DNA from: JABDIY01 sp963803845
Lineage (GTDB): Bacteria; Actinomycetota; Acidimicrobiia; Acidimicrobiales; SZUA-35
Length of the DNA stretch: 64,000 bases
Assembly: GCA_963803845.1 (NCBI GenBank)
Contig: CAWDNZ010000004.1
Coordinates: forward strand, 1,612,001 to 1,676,000
Direction of reading: 5' to 3'
A program made the position numbers and the translations under genes. Shown piece by piece: positions 26,362 through 35,071 of this stretch (positions within the stretch are counted from its first letter, which is position 1; every line of letters starts with the position of its first letter). Under the pieces are notes generated by a model. That model ran no database searches. It was not told the origin of the DNA and saw only the letters and a list, made by a program, of their open reading frames with translations.

Positions 26362-26904
26362 ATGTCCAGTTCAACGCTTGAGGATCGGGTCGCTGCCCTC
26401 ATCACGGTTCCAATCGAACGGCTCGGTGTTGATCTTGTAGACGTGGAGTTCACCGGGGGCACGCTGCGCATTTCGGTTGACACCCCGCATGAACCGCTGG
26501 AAGGGGGAGTGGACACCGCCACTCTCACCAGCGTGAACCGTGCCATCGGGGCAATTCTCGATGAGGACGATCCGATTCCCGGCCGGTACACCCTGGAGGT
26601 CTCCAGCCCGGGCGTCGAGCGTCGACTCAACCGTCCGGACCACTACACCCGGGCCATCGGCGAATTGATCGTTGTCAAGATGAAGCCTGGCACCGGTGAG
26701 GTGCGGCGCGTGAAGGGCACACTGACCGCCGTCGAGCCAGACGGTTTCACCGTGCTAGTGGGGGAGCGAGACGGAAACGAGCTCCCCGAACCTGAGTCTG
26801 TCAGCATTTCCTATGACGATGTTGACCGGACCAAGACAGTCTTTGTTTGGGGCCCCACCCCCAAACCCCATCCGAATTCCAAGAAAAAGCGAGGAAACCG
26901 CTAA
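26362..26904 (+). CDS. rimP: Ribosome maturation factor RimP
   Basis: A 180-residue RimP: LGVDLVDVEFTGGTLRISVD in the N-terminal domain, then ILDEDDPIPGRYTLEVSSPG, ERRLNRPDHY and a C-terminal SH3-like barrel. It assists 30S maturation. ATG 26362 has AGGAGG seven bases in front; longer in-frame starts run through the leader hairpin and are unlikely. A Pro/Lys-rich tail is extra. The stop overlaps the nusA start by one base (TAATG). Confidence 0.95.
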   Translation: MSSSTLEDRVAALITVPIERLGVDLVDVEFTGGTLRISVDTPHEPLEGGVDTATLTSVNRAIGAILDEDDPIPGRYTLEVSSPGVERRLNRPDHYTRAIGELIVVKMKPGTGEVRRVKGTLTAVEPDGFTVLVGERDGNELPEPESVSISYDDVDRTKTVFVWGPTPKPHPNSKKKRGNR

Positions 26905-28277
26905 TGGCGAATGAGATGACTGAGGCTCTTGCAGCCCTGGCCGAAGATCGAGGAATCACGATCGACAAACTGTTCGGCATTCTGGCCAATGCGTTGGAGT
27001 CCGCTTACAAGAAGGACCCCGACCACTGGGAGTTCTCCTGGGTCACCATCGATCCGGGAACGTTTGAAATCACTGTGTTCGCACAAGAACTGGATGAGGA
27101 GGGCGAACCCTTCGGTGACGAATTCGACGTGACCCCAGACAACTTCGGTCGAATCGCCGCGCAGACCACCAAGCAGATACTGCTCCAGGGAATTCGCGAA
27201 GAAGAACGCGAGATGAAGTACGAGGAGTATGCGGGTCGTGAGGGCGACATCGTCACCGGCATCGTGCAGCAGACCGACGCCCGCTACACCCTGTTGGACT
27301 TGGGCCGTGTAGACGCGCTGCTGCCGCAGTCTGAGCAGGTCTCCAGCGGGCCGCGCCCCAAGGCCGGAGATCGGCACAAGGCTTACATCGTCGAGGTTCG
27401 AAAGACGGATCGAGGCCCTCAGATCGTGGTGTCCCGCACGCACCCCGGCCTGGTGAAACGATTGTTCGAGTTGGAGGTTCCTGAGATCGCCGATGGAATC
27501 GTAGAGCTCAAGGGCTGCGCCCGGGAGCCTGGGCATCGCACGAAGATCGCCGTCGCCTCAAACGATCAGAATGTTGATCCGGTAGGCGCTTGCGTCGGCG
27601 CCCGTGGTTCGCGGGTGAGGATGGTTGTGAACGAGCTCAACGGCGAGAAGGTCGACATCATTCCGTTCTCCGACGATCAGTATGAGTACGTGGCCCGAGC
27701 GCTTTCACCGGCCAAGGTGAAAGAGGTTCGTCTTCACGAAGACACCGGCACGGCAGAAGTGATCGTTCCGGACTTCCAGCTCTCCCTGGCCATTGGCAAG
27801 GAGGGCCAGAATGCTCGCTTGGCCCATCGCCTCACCGGCTGGCGGATCGACATCAAGTCTGAAACGCAACTTGCGGAGGAGGCTCTAGCGCCTGTCGAGG
27901 ACTACGAGTCCGAAGAATGGGCCGATGGAGCCTGGGTTCAGGATGAGGAGACCGGCGAACAGAAGTGGCAGCCTGCCGATGGGTCCCCGGCGATGACGTT
28001 GGATGAGTACAACGCCGCTCTCGAAGGCGAGGCCCAACCGGACAGCGCAACGGACGAAGCGGCCGTCGCCGACGAGCCCGCCGCCGTCGAAGAGCCCGAA
28101 TCCGAAGACGAGTCTTACCCTGTCGAAGAACCCGAGGCCGAAGACGAATCTGACCCTGTCGAAGAACCCGAGGCCGAAGAGCCTGAAGCCGAGGCCGAGC
28201 CTAAGCCTTCGGAAGAGTCGCCCTCGGGCGAAGCGATGCCGGCTGAGCAGTCCGAAGAGACCGATCCAGAGGTCTAG
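26904..28277 (+). CDS. nusA: Transcription termination/antitermination factor NusA
   Basis: A 457-residue NusA: an N-terminal RNA polymerase-binding domain (residues 1-130), an S1 domain (REGDIVTGIVQQTD), then KH1 and KH2 (GACVGARGSRVRMVVNEL, SLAIGKEGQNARLAHRLTGW). After KH2 there are about 110 residues of acidic Glu/Pro-rich repeats (for example VEEPEAEDESDPVEEPEAE). The last 20 codons and the stop lie inside the first copy of a 120-base tandem repeat, so the C-terminus appears to be built from repeat DNA. Coupled to rimP; ylxR and infB follow. Confidence 0.95.
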   Translation: MANEMTEALAALAEDRGITIDKLFGILANALESAYKKDPDHWEFSWVTIDPGTFEITVFAQELDEEGEPFGDEFDVTPDNFGRIAAQTTKQILLQGIREEEREMKYEEYAGREGDIVTGIVQQTDARYTLLDLGRVDALLPQSEQVSSGPRPKAGDRHKAYIVEVRKTDRGPQIVVSRTHPGLVKRLFELEVPEIADGIVELKGCAREPGHRTKIAVASNDQNVDPVGACVGARGSRVRMVVNELNGEKVDIIPFSDDQYEYVARALSPAKVKEVRLHEDTGTAEVIVPDFQLSLAIGKEGQNARLAHRLTGWRIDIKSETQLAEEALAPVEDYESEEWADGAWVQDEETGEQKWQPADGSPAMTLDEYNAALEGEAQPDSATDEAAVADEPAAVEEPESEDESYPVEEPEAEDESDPVEEPEAEEPEAEAEPKPSEESPSGEAMPAEQSEETDPEV

Positions 28278-28568
28278 TGGAGCGCCGGAGGCGGAGCCTT
28301 CGTGGCGGCGAACGGCCCCCGGAGGGACGGCACGGAGTCGCCCTCGGGCGAAGCGATGCCGGCTGAGCAGTCCGAAGAGACCGATCCAGAGGTCTAGTGG
28401 AGCGCCGGAGGCGGAGCCTTCGTGGCGGCGAACGGCCCCCGGAGGGACGGCACGGAGTCGCCCTCGGGCGAAGCGATGCCTGCTGAGCAGTCCGAAGAGA
28501 CCGATCCAGAGGTCTAGTGGAGCGCCGGAGGCGGAGCCTTCGTGGCGGCGAACGGCCCCCGGAGGGAC
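28215..28568 (+). repeat. 120-base tandem repeat (three copies) spanning the nusA stop
   Basis: Copies start at 28215, 28335 and 28455; the third ends near 28568. Copies 1 and 2 look identical and copy 3 differs at about one base (T at 28481), so the expansion is recent. Each unit contains the last 20 codons of nusA plus its TAG, then 57 bases including GGCGGCGAACGGCCCCCGGA. The unit is 40 codons and open in the nusA frame, so loss of the stop would extend NusA by 40 residues per copy. Its reverse complement is related to the array at 43170. Confidence 0.9.
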
Positions 28569-28628
28569 AGTAATTCTGCTGCCAGGAGATCGTGTCTCGT
28601 CGTCGGCGGCCTCCGGAGGCAAAACCTA
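28278..28628. other. nusA-ylxR spacer
   Basis: Apart from repeat copies 2 and 3, the last 60 bases carry a GGCGGCCTCCGGAGGC palindrome (about 28601-28620). Antisense and sense reading frames through the repeats are open only because of the repeat composition. No separate gene is seen. Confidence 0.6.
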
Positions 28629-28847
28629 GTGACAGCTCCAGTGAGAACCTGCGTGGGCTGTCGCGCTGCGAAGCTTGCGTCAACCATGCAGCGAGTAACC
28701 AAGGGCACTGCCGGCGATGATCTCGTGTTCGGTGGCCCCAGCCGCGGTCGGGGAGCGTGGGTTTGCTCAGATGTTTGCAAACAGAAGGCGCTGACCTCTG
28801 GCGCGTTGGGCAGGTCTTTCGAGAGACGGGGCCGGACGCGTCGATGA
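28629..28847 (+). CDS. ylxR: YlxR family RNA-binding protein (DUF448)
   Basis: From GTG 28629 the product is 72 residues with the YlxR hallmarks: RTCVGCR near the N-terminus, then a GRGAWVCSDVC segment. The family binds RNA and lies between nusA and infB in most bacteria; in Bacillus-like genomes it has been linked to RNase P and to regulation. Longer frames upstream run into the repeat. The context fixes the call. Confidence 0.88.
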   Translation: MTAPVRTCVGCRAAKLASTMQRVTKGTAGDDLVFGGPSRGRGAWVCSDVCKQKALTSGALGRSFERRGRTRR

Positions 28848-29155
28848 AGTTGCTCTCGACAGGGCATAGCTCGCTCAGTAGATCGGGCGCCACGCTGGCC
28901 GTTGTGCCAAATCGGGTGGCAACCACGCGCCTAGTGGGTGGACCAGCACCGAGAATGGCAGCCGCGCCACCTGCGCGGCCAACTCGGGTGGTAACCAGTC
29001 GCCCACGGGTGGACCAACAACGAGAACGGCAGCGTGACCGGCGACGCCAAGTCCATCGGTCACAATGGTTGAATCACCGGTCGTGCTCATTAGCATGAGG
29101 GGCCGATACGCAGGTGCCCCGCGCCCTGCCTATACCCCTAGGTTGTTGTACGTCT
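28848..29155. other. ylxR-infB spacer with a duplicated 50-base segment
   Basis: Two related segments at 28911-28961 and 28983-29032 (period 72) share CGGGTGG, GGGTGGACCA and GAGAA(T/C)GGCAG. They leave a minus-strand frame open, but nothing suggests it is a gene. A TAGGTT hexamer at 29139-29144, eleven bases before the infB start, could be a -10 box for separate infB transcription. Confidence 0.55.
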
Positions 29156-32008
29156 GTGCCTTCAAAAGTCCGTGTCTATGAACTCGCTCGTGAGCTGGGA
29201 ATGTCGAACGCGGAGATCCTCGATCTCTGTGGCAGTCTCGGAATCGGCGCCAAGAGCCATTCTTCCAGCATCGTCGAGCCCCAAGCTGACCGCTTGCGCC
29301 GAAAGGCTGAGCGGGAGGGACTTGTTCGAGACCCCATTCCGGAGCCAGTGGAGGAGAAGGCTGCGGAGCCTTTAAAGAAGAGGGCTGCAAAGAAGAAGCC
29401 TCCCCCTCGGCGAGCTCCCAAACCCTCAGCACAGCCCGCAGCCCCCGCCGCCCCTGCGGCCAAAGCCGCCAGCAAGGCGTCCACCCGAACAGTGACCTCG
29501 GACCGGACCCTGCCCGAGCGAGCGACCTCCACTGGCGCTGGAGCAGTTCCAATTCCGCCTCCTCCGGGAACTCTTCGAGCTCCCGCAGCGGCACGAACCG
29601 CACCCCCAAAGCCGGTGGCTCCGGCCCCCGAGGTAGTGGCGCCAGCCCCGGAGGTAGTGGCTCCGCCAGCTGCCGAGTCGCCCGTTGTCGAACCCGTGGT
29701 TGTCGAACCCGTGGTCGCCGAAGCGCCGGCTGCACCGATGGCTGAAGCGCCCTCCGTTGACCTCTCGGCCTCCGAAGCTGCGGCTCCTGAAGCCCCGGTT
29801 GCCGAAGCTGCCTCGGACGAGGCCGTGCCAACACCTCCCACCGGCCCCGCCGGGAAGCCGATTCCGCCGCCGCCCGGTCCGCCCCGCGGCCGTGCAGGCA
29901 AGCCCATTCCGCCGCCTCCCGGCGGCGGCAAGCCCGCTCCGCCCCGCCCCGGCGGTGGCAGTAGGCCCGCCGGTGGCTCCGCGCCAAGCACATCGCCTTA
30001 CCGAACCGCTCCCGGTAGCACACCCGGTCGTGCCCCCGGCGGCGCACCTGGTGGATTCCCCGGTCGTGGCGGTCCCCCCGGTCGCGGCGGGCCACCCGGA
30101 CGTGGTCCCGGCAATCGGCAGCAGCGTCGCCCCAAGCGGCGTCGTCGTCGCAATGCCGAAGACTTGGCACCGATGGACTCACCGGCCTACACCGCCGATG
30201 ATGCTCCAGTGCCAGAGGGCACCATTGTGGTGGAACGCGCCTCCACCGCCCAAGATCTTGGGCCCAAGCTCAACCGCACAGCGGCCGACGTTGTCCGGTT
30301 CATGCTCACCAATGGCGAGATGATTACCGGTACGCAGTCGCTCAGTGATGACATGATCGAACTGTTCGCCGCTGAAGTTGGCGCCGAAATCCGTTTGGTG
30401 GATCCCGGTGAAGAGCAAGAGGTCGAGCTTCGCAAGGTGCTCGAGTTCGATGACGAGGACGATGAGGAAATCATCGCCACGTGGCCGCTTCGCCCGCCGG
30501 TTATCACCGTGATGGGACACGTGGACCACGGCAAGACGCTGCTCCTCGACCGCATTCGGAACGCCAACGTGGTCGCCGGCGAGGCCGGCGGCATCACCCA
30601 ACACATCGGGGCCTACCAAGCTGTCACCGAAACCGGCGCCACGTTGACCTTCCTCGACACGCCCGGTCACGAGGCGTTCACCGCCATGCGCGCCCGTGGT
30701 GCCGACGCCACCGACATCGTGGTCCTCGTGGTTGCGGCCGATGACGGCGTGATGCCCCAGACCGCCGAGGCTCTGGATCACGCCTTGGCCGCCGACGTCC
30801 CCATCGTTGTCGCCATCAACAAAATGGACCGAGAGGGAGCCGATCCCGATCGAGTCATGAGCCAGCTGGCCGAGCGTGGCCTGGTTCCCGAGGCGTGGGG
30901 TGGCGACTCGATCATGGTTCCCCTGTCCGCCATGACCGGCGATGGTGTTCCTGAACTGTTGGAGAATCTCTCGGTGGTTTCTGAGCTCGAGGACCTTCGG
31001 GCTACGCCCAAGGGTCGGGCCGCAGGTGTGGTGTTGGAGTCATTCCTGGACACCGGCCGTGGCCCGGTCTCCACCGTTCTCGTAGAACGGGGCACGCTTG
31101 CCGTAGGAGATCCATTGGTGAGCGGTGCTGCGTGGGGCCGGATCCGGGCGTTGATCGACTACAAGGGCAACAACATCAAGAAGGCTGGTCCGTCGGTCCC
31201 GGTGCAGGTGCTGGGTCTTTCCGATGTCGCCAGTGCTGGCGATCCCTTCGTGGTCGCCCCCAGCGAGAAAATCGCAGCCAAGGTCGCCTCCACCCGCGAG
31301 CACTGGCATCGTTTGGCCAGTCTCGGGCGCGATGCCGCCGCCACCAGCGGCGGGGCCAAGCTCGAAGACATCTTCGCTCAGATCCAGCGGGGCGAGACCG
31401 CCACGCTCAACCTGATCGTGAAGGCCGATGTAAACGGATCCCTCGAAGCCGTCACCGATTCACTTCGCAAGCTCGAACGCGATGAGGTCAAACTCGCATT
31501 TGTTTCTCGCGGCGTGGGTGGCATCACCGAACGCGATGTATTGCTGGCGTCCACATCGAACGCCACGATCCTGGGCTTCAACGTCCGCCCGGACCGCAAG
31601 GCCCGAGAGATGGCCGACCACGAGCAGGTCGAGATCCGCAACTACGAGATCATCTACAAGCTCCTCGAAGACATCGAGAACGCCATGATCGGCATGCTCG
31701 AACCCGAGTTCGAGGAAGTCGTCACGGGCGAAGCCGAAGTGCGAGCGATCTTCCGAGTACCTCGCCAAGGTGCCATCGCCGGTTGCATGGTGCTCAACGG
31801 CACAATTACCCGCAACTCCAAGGTTCGGTTCCTTCGTGATGGCGCAATTATCTGGAAGGGTGCGGTGCAATCGTTGCGCCGTGAGAAGGATGATGTGCGC
31901 GAGGTCCAGGCTGGATTCGAGTGCGGTATCGGTCTCTCGGACTTTCAGGACCTCAAAGAGGGCGACATCATCGAGACGTTCGAGGATCGGGAGATCCCTC
32001 GCACCTAA
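29156..32008 (+). CDS. infB: Translation initiation factor IF-2
   Basis: A 950-residue IF-2. The N-terminus VRVYELARELGMSNAEIL is the standard IF2-N module, which fixes GTG 29156 over GTG 29114. Then come about 300 residues of Ala/Pro/Gly linker, ending in Gly-rich RGGPPGRG repeats and a very basic RRPKRRRRRN patch, as is common in actinobacteria. The GTPase domain starts near 450 with GHVDHGKT, DTPGHEAF and NKMD, followed by domains II-IV. It positions initiator tRNA and joins subunits. Confidence 0.97.
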   Translation: MPSKVRVYELARELGMSNAEILDLCGSLGIGAKSHSSSIVEPQADRLRRKAEREGLVRDPIPEPVEEKAAEPLKKRAAKKKPPPRRAPKPSAQPAAPAAPAAKAASKASTRTVTSDRTLPERATSTGAGAVPIPPPPGTLRAPAAARTAPPKPVAPAPEVVAPAPEVVAPPAAESPVVEPVVVEPVVAEAPAAPMAEAPSVDLSASEAAAPEAPVAEAASDEAVPTPPTGPAGKPIPPPPGPPRGRAGKPIPPPPGGGKPAPPRPGGGSRPAGGSAPSTSPYRTAPGSTPGRAPGGAPGGFPGRGGPPGRGGPPGRGPGNRQQRRPKRRRRRNAEDLAPMDSPAYTADDAPVPEGTIVVERASTAQDLGPKLNRTAADVVRFMLTNGEMITGTQSLSDDMIELFAAEVGAEIRLVDPGEEQEVELRKVLEFDDEDDEEIIATWPLRPPVITVMGHVDHGKTLLLDRIRNANVVAGEAGGITQHIGAYQAVTETGATLTFLDTPGHEAFTAMRARGADATDIVVLVVAADDGVMPQTAEALDHALAADVPIVVAINKMDREGADPDRVMSQLAERGLVPEAWGGDSIMVPLSAMTGDGVPELLENLSVVSELEDLRATPKGRAAGVVLESFLDTGRGPVSTVLVERGTLAVGDPLVSGAAWGRIRALIDYKGNNIKKAGPSVPVQVLGLSDVASAGDPFVVAPSEKIAAKVASTREHWHRLASLGRDAAATSGGAKLEDIFAQIQRGETATLNLIVKADVNGSLEAVTDSLRKLERDEVKLAFVSRGVGGITERDVLLASTSNATILGFNVRPDRKAREMADHEQVEIRNYEIIYKLLEDIENAMIGMLEPEFEEVVTGEAEVRAIFRVPRQGAIAGCMVLNGTITRNSKVRFLRDGAIIWKGAVQSLRREKDDVREVQAGFECGIGLSDFQDLKEGDIIETFEDREIPRT

Positions 32009-32017
32009 CGGGCCACT

Positions 32018-32308
32018 GTGCACGTCTGCGTTCTCACCATCGAACTCCACCTACCAATGTCTGGATCACTGAAGGCCAAACGTTCAGTGATCCAGAGTGT
32101 GGTTCGTACCATCGACCTTTGGAAATCCGTTGGAGTCGCCGAAGTTGGCCATCTTGATTCATGGCAGCGATCGCAACTGGGAGCAACCGTGGTAGCGGGA
32201 TCGGTAAGTCATGCCGAAGAAGTGGCCGATGCCATCGAACGCCGCATCTGGGCTACTCCCGACGTTACGGTGCTATCGATCGACAGAGATTGGTGGGAAG
32301 CTCCATGA
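32018..32308 (+). CDS. DUF503 (YlxP-like) family protein
   Basis: A 96-residue protein from GTG 32018 with the DUF503 pattern: an N-terminal ELHLPMSGSLKAKRSVIQ segment, a central VAEVGHLDSWQRSQLG stretch and a final strand. The family (YlxP in Firmicutes) sits between infB and rbfA and may be involved in ribosome assembly; the role is not established. Its stop overlaps the rbfA ATG. Confidence 0.9.
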   Translation: MHVCVLTIELHLPMSGSLKAKRSVIQSVVRTIDLWKSVGVAEVGHLDSWQRSQLGATVVAGSVSHAEEVADAIERRIWATPDVTVLSIDRDWWEAP

Positions 32309-32787
32309 GTAAACGACGACCCAAGAAGAACAAACGCCCGGCGAGCAACAAGCACTACCCGCGAACGGCGCGGCTCAACGCACTGTTGCAGCAGATAGTG
32401 GCAGAACACTTCGAGCGGCTCGACGATGAGCGGCTTCCGTTCATCACCATCACCGGTGTTGAGGTAGACAGCGACCTCAATCGCTGCGACGTGTTCATCA
32501 GCACATTCGAGGATCCTGACCCGATCCGCGACCGGGAGATCCTGTCCGTCATGATGGAGCAGCGCATTCCGCTGCAATCCGCCATCGCCAGACAGGTTAA
32601 ACTGCGAAAGACCCCGGAGGTGGCGATCCAGTTCGATCCCGCCGTCCGGGTGGGGGCCCGGGTAGATCTGATCCTCGCTTCGCTCGGGCTCGAGTCAGAA
32701 CCTGCTGACGGGAGCGAAGAGGTGCTCCTCGATGAGGACTCGGCCGAGATAGATGAGGCGGAGGAGTGGGATGGCTCGGCGGGGTGA
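32305..32787 (+). CDS. rbfA: Ribosome-binding factor A
   Basis: The 160-residue product has the KH-like RbfA core: RTARLNALLQQIVAEHFERL, FITITGVEVDSDLNRCDVFI and the LRKTPEVAIQFDP segment. It matures the 30S subunit. A basic N-terminal stretch (SKRRPKKNKRP) and an acidic tail of about 35 residues flank the core. ATGA overlap with the DUF503 gene, and it overlaps truB by 17 bases. Confidence 0.94.
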   Translation: MSKRRPKKNKRPASNKHYPRTARLNALLQQIVAEHFERLDDERLPFITITGVEVDSDLNRCDVFISTFEDPDPIRDREILSVMMEQRIPLQSAIARQVKLRKTPEVAIQFDPAVRVGARVDLILASLGLESEPADGSEEVLLDEDSAEIDEAEEWDGSAG

Positions 32788-33631
32788 TTCCGGCGCCACC
32801 GGATTGCTCGTTGTAGACAAGCCCGCCGGCTGCACTAGCCACGACATCGTCGACCAGGTTCGCAGGAAGCTCGGGACGCGAAAGGTCGGCCATGCGGGGA
32901 CGCTCGATCCTGACGCCACCGGCGTTCTGGTGCTCGGGGTTGGCAAGGGTACGAAGCTGTTGCAGTTCGTGACCGGCACCGAAAAGCAATATCACGGACA
33001 AGTGGTTTTCGGGAGAACCACCGATTCTTTGGACTCCACTGGTACCACCACTGGGACATTTGAAATGACCGTCACACCCGCAGAGGTGGTGACGGCGGCG
33101 CGGCAGTTTCTGGGAGACATCAAACAGATCCCACCCATGGTCTCGGCCGTGAAGATCGACGGCAAGCGGCTGCATGAACTTGCTCGGGAGGGGACCGAAG
33201 TAGACCGACCTCCTCGCGATGTGACCGTGCACGAACTTCGGATTGAACCAACCGAGGATCCGCTGGTGTATGAGATGTTCGTGCGCTGTTCGGCGGGCAC
33301 CTACATCCGCTGTCTTGCCGCCGATCTCGGCACGACGCTCGGAGGTGGGGCGCACCTGCATGGCTTGCGCCGAACTGCGGTTGGCCGATTCTCCGAAGCT
33401 GATGCGGCCTCGGTCGAGGAGGCCGAGCTTCGACCCATCGCCCAGATGCTCTCCCACCTCCCGTCGATGGTGGTCGATGAGGAGATTGCCCAGAAGGTTC
33501 GAAACGGTCGGTCGCTGGGGCCGAGTACCGGCTCTGGGCAGTTGGCCGTGCAGGGGCCCGACGGCGAGCTTCTTGCGGTGTATGAGTCTCGTGACGGCGA
33601 GATTCGGCCGGTGAAGGTCTTGGTAGGTTGA
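32771..33631 (+). CDS. truB: tRNA pseudouridine(55) synthase
   Basis: About 286 residues from ATG 32771, chosen because GGAGGAG lies just in front; ATG 32753 is an in-frame alternative. It has LLVVDKPAGCTSHDIV, then KVGHAGTLDPDATGVL with the catalytic Asp46, and SAVKIDGKRLHELAREG. It isomerises uridine 55 in the tRNA T loop. A C-terminal PUA-like part is present. Follows rbfA with a 17-base overlap. Confidence 0.95.
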   Translation: MARRGDSGATGLLVVDKPAGCTSHDIVDQVRRKLGTRKVGHAGTLDPDATGVLVLGVGKGTKLLQFVTGTEKQYHGQVVFGRTTDSLDSTGTTTGTFEMTVTPAEVVTAARQFLGDIKQIPPMVSAVKIDGKRLHELAREGTEVDRPPRDVTVHELRIEPTEDPLVYEMFVRCSAGTYIRCLAADLGTTLGGGAHLHGLRRTAVGRFSEADAASVEEAELRPIAQMLSHLPSMVVDEEIAQKVRNGRSLGPSTGSGQLAVQGPDGELLAVYESRDGEIRPVKVLVG

Positions 33632-33638
33632 TGGGCCA

Positions 33639-34583
33639 ATGATGAGAATCATTCTCAATCCTCAGGTCGATGAAGGCTTGGCCGAACCCCATGCTGTTGC
33701 GATCGGGGTGTTCGATGGTGTCCACCGCGGTCACCAAGCGGTGATCCAGGCAACGCGGCATCGCGCCGAGGAACTTCAGGCCCGATCGGCCGTTGTTACG
33801 TTTGATCCACATCCCGCCCGTATCACCCGACCCCAGAACGCGCCTCGTATCCTCACTGCGATCGACCACCGTTTGGAGCTCCTGGAGAGCTTCGGGGTGG
33901 ATACCACGGTGATCATCAGCTTCGATGAGGAGCAGGCTAAGGAGCGGGCAGCCGATTTCGTGGAGCGCGTGATCGTGCGTTGTCTCCAGGCCAAGTCGGT
34001 CACGGTGGGCGACGACTTCCATTTTGGCTATCGGCGAGAAGGCAACACGCAGGTACTGGCCCACCTGGGACTGCATTTTGGATTTGACGTGGAGGCGATG
34101 GGGCAAGTGGAGCGTGACGACAGGGTGCACGAGCCGATCTCGTCAACCGCCATCCGCCGTGCCGTAGCGGCTGGCGATGTTGTCAGTGCAGCGGCCTTGT
34201 TGGGTCGCTATCACTCGGTCAGTGGCGTGGTGGTGCAGGGCGACCAGCGGGGCCAGACCATCGGCTTTCCTACAGCCAATGTGGATGTGCCGCCGGACCG
34301 GGCCTTGCCAGCCGATGGCGTGTACGCGGCGTGGTATGTGCTGCCGGATGGGTCGAAGCACCGAGCGGCGGTGAATGTGGGAAAGCGACCAACCTTCTAC
34401 GACGACGCCGACCGGTCTCTGGTGGAGGCACACCTGCTCGACTTCAACGGCGATCTGTATGGCCAGGTTGCACGGGTGGAGTTCGTGAAGATGATCCGAC
34501 CGGAACAGCGCTTCGACGGCATCGATTCGCTAAAGGCGCAGCTCGCTGTTGACATTGCTAGGGCTACCAACATCCTGGGGTAG
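33639..34583 (+). CDS. ribF: Bifunctional riboflavin kinase/FAD synthetase
   Basis: A 314-residue RibF. The N-terminal adenylyltransferase domain has AIGVFDGVHRGHQAVI and FDPHPARIT; the C-terminal kinase has GRYHSVSGVVVQGDQRGQTI, GFPTANV and AAVNVGKRPTF. It makes FMN from riboflavin and then FAD. Seven bases after truB, in the usual truB-ribF-rpsO order, but three minus-strand metabolic genes are inserted before rpsO. Confidence 0.96.
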   Translation: MMRIILNPQVDEGLAEPHAVAIGVFDGVHRGHQAVIQATRHRAEELQARSAVVTFDPHPARITRPQNAPRILTAIDHRLELLESFGVDTTVIISFDEEQAKERAADFVERVIVRCLQAKSVTVGDDFHFGYRREGNTQVLAHLGLHFGFDVEAMGQVERDDRVHEPISSTAIRRAVAAGDVVSAAALLGRYHSVSGVVVQGDQRGQTIGFPTANVDVPPDRALPADGVYAAWYVLPDGSKHRAAVNVGKRPTFYDDADRSLVEAHLLDFNGDLYGQVARVEFVKMIRPEQRFDGIDSLKAQLAVDIARATNILG

Positions 34584-34612
34584 TCATACCGAGTTGATTC
34601 TCCCGCTGAGTC

Positions 34613-35029
34613 TCACGGCGCCGGCCGCTTTCGCTGCGCCGCCACCGGCGACCCGTGGTGATGCACAACCTTCCATTCGCCCTGAATCTTCAGAAACACG
34701 TTGGTGGCCGCGATGGTGCCCGTGCCGGATGCGCTCATCAGATTTTCATCTAGGGTCATCCACGCCACGCCCTGGCCGATGTTCAGTTGCTCGTTGGTCA
34801 CGATGAATTGGTTCTCCGCGGGACCGGCAAAGATTCGACGCCAGCTCTCACCAACAGCGTCCCAGCCTCGCAGGATCGGCCAGCCGGGGTGGATGCAAAC
34901 CACATCGTTCCCGTGACTCCATAACGCCGCCATGGCGTCGAAGTCCTGGGCCTCATGACTGGCATAGAACGCCGCGTTGAGATCTCGGACGCGCCCGTGA
35001 TCCGAGTCTTGTTCGGGGGCACCGGCCAT
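34613..35029 (-). CDS. SnoaL/NTF2-like (DUF4440-type) protein
   Basis: A 138-residue NTF2-fold protein with the SnoaL-3 pattern: LNAAFYASHEAQDFDAMAAL, then HPGWPILRGWDAVGESW, and a final strand WKVVHHHGSP. Such proteins are often annotated as ketosteroid-isomerase-like; the substrate is unknown. The ATG at 35029 has TAGACT six bases upstream. Not clearly linked to the genes around it. Confidence 0.82.
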   Translation of the reverse strand: MAGAPEQDSDHGRVRDLNAAFYASHEAQDFDAMAALWSHGNDVVCIHPGWPILRGWDAVGESWRRIFAGPAENQFIVTNEQLNIGQGVAWMTLDENLMSASGTGTIAATNVFLKIQGEWKVVHHHGSPVAAQRKRPAP

Positions 35030-35035
35030 GCCGCC

Positions 35036-35041
35036 AGTCTA
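35036..35041 (-). promoter_or_regulatory. Leaderless -10 box, SnoaL-like gene
   Basis: TAGACT on the minus strand, six bases before ATG 35029; identical to the dapA box. Confidence 0.5.
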
Positions 35042-35071
35042 GTGAGTTGACCTTCTTCTGCTGTGGGTCAG

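Noticed and set aside
27885..28622. Long minus-strand open frame across the nusA tail with repeated 40-residue blocks
   Set aside because: It exists because the 120-base repeat is a multiple of three with few stops; there is no ribosome site, and nusA lies on the opposite strand.
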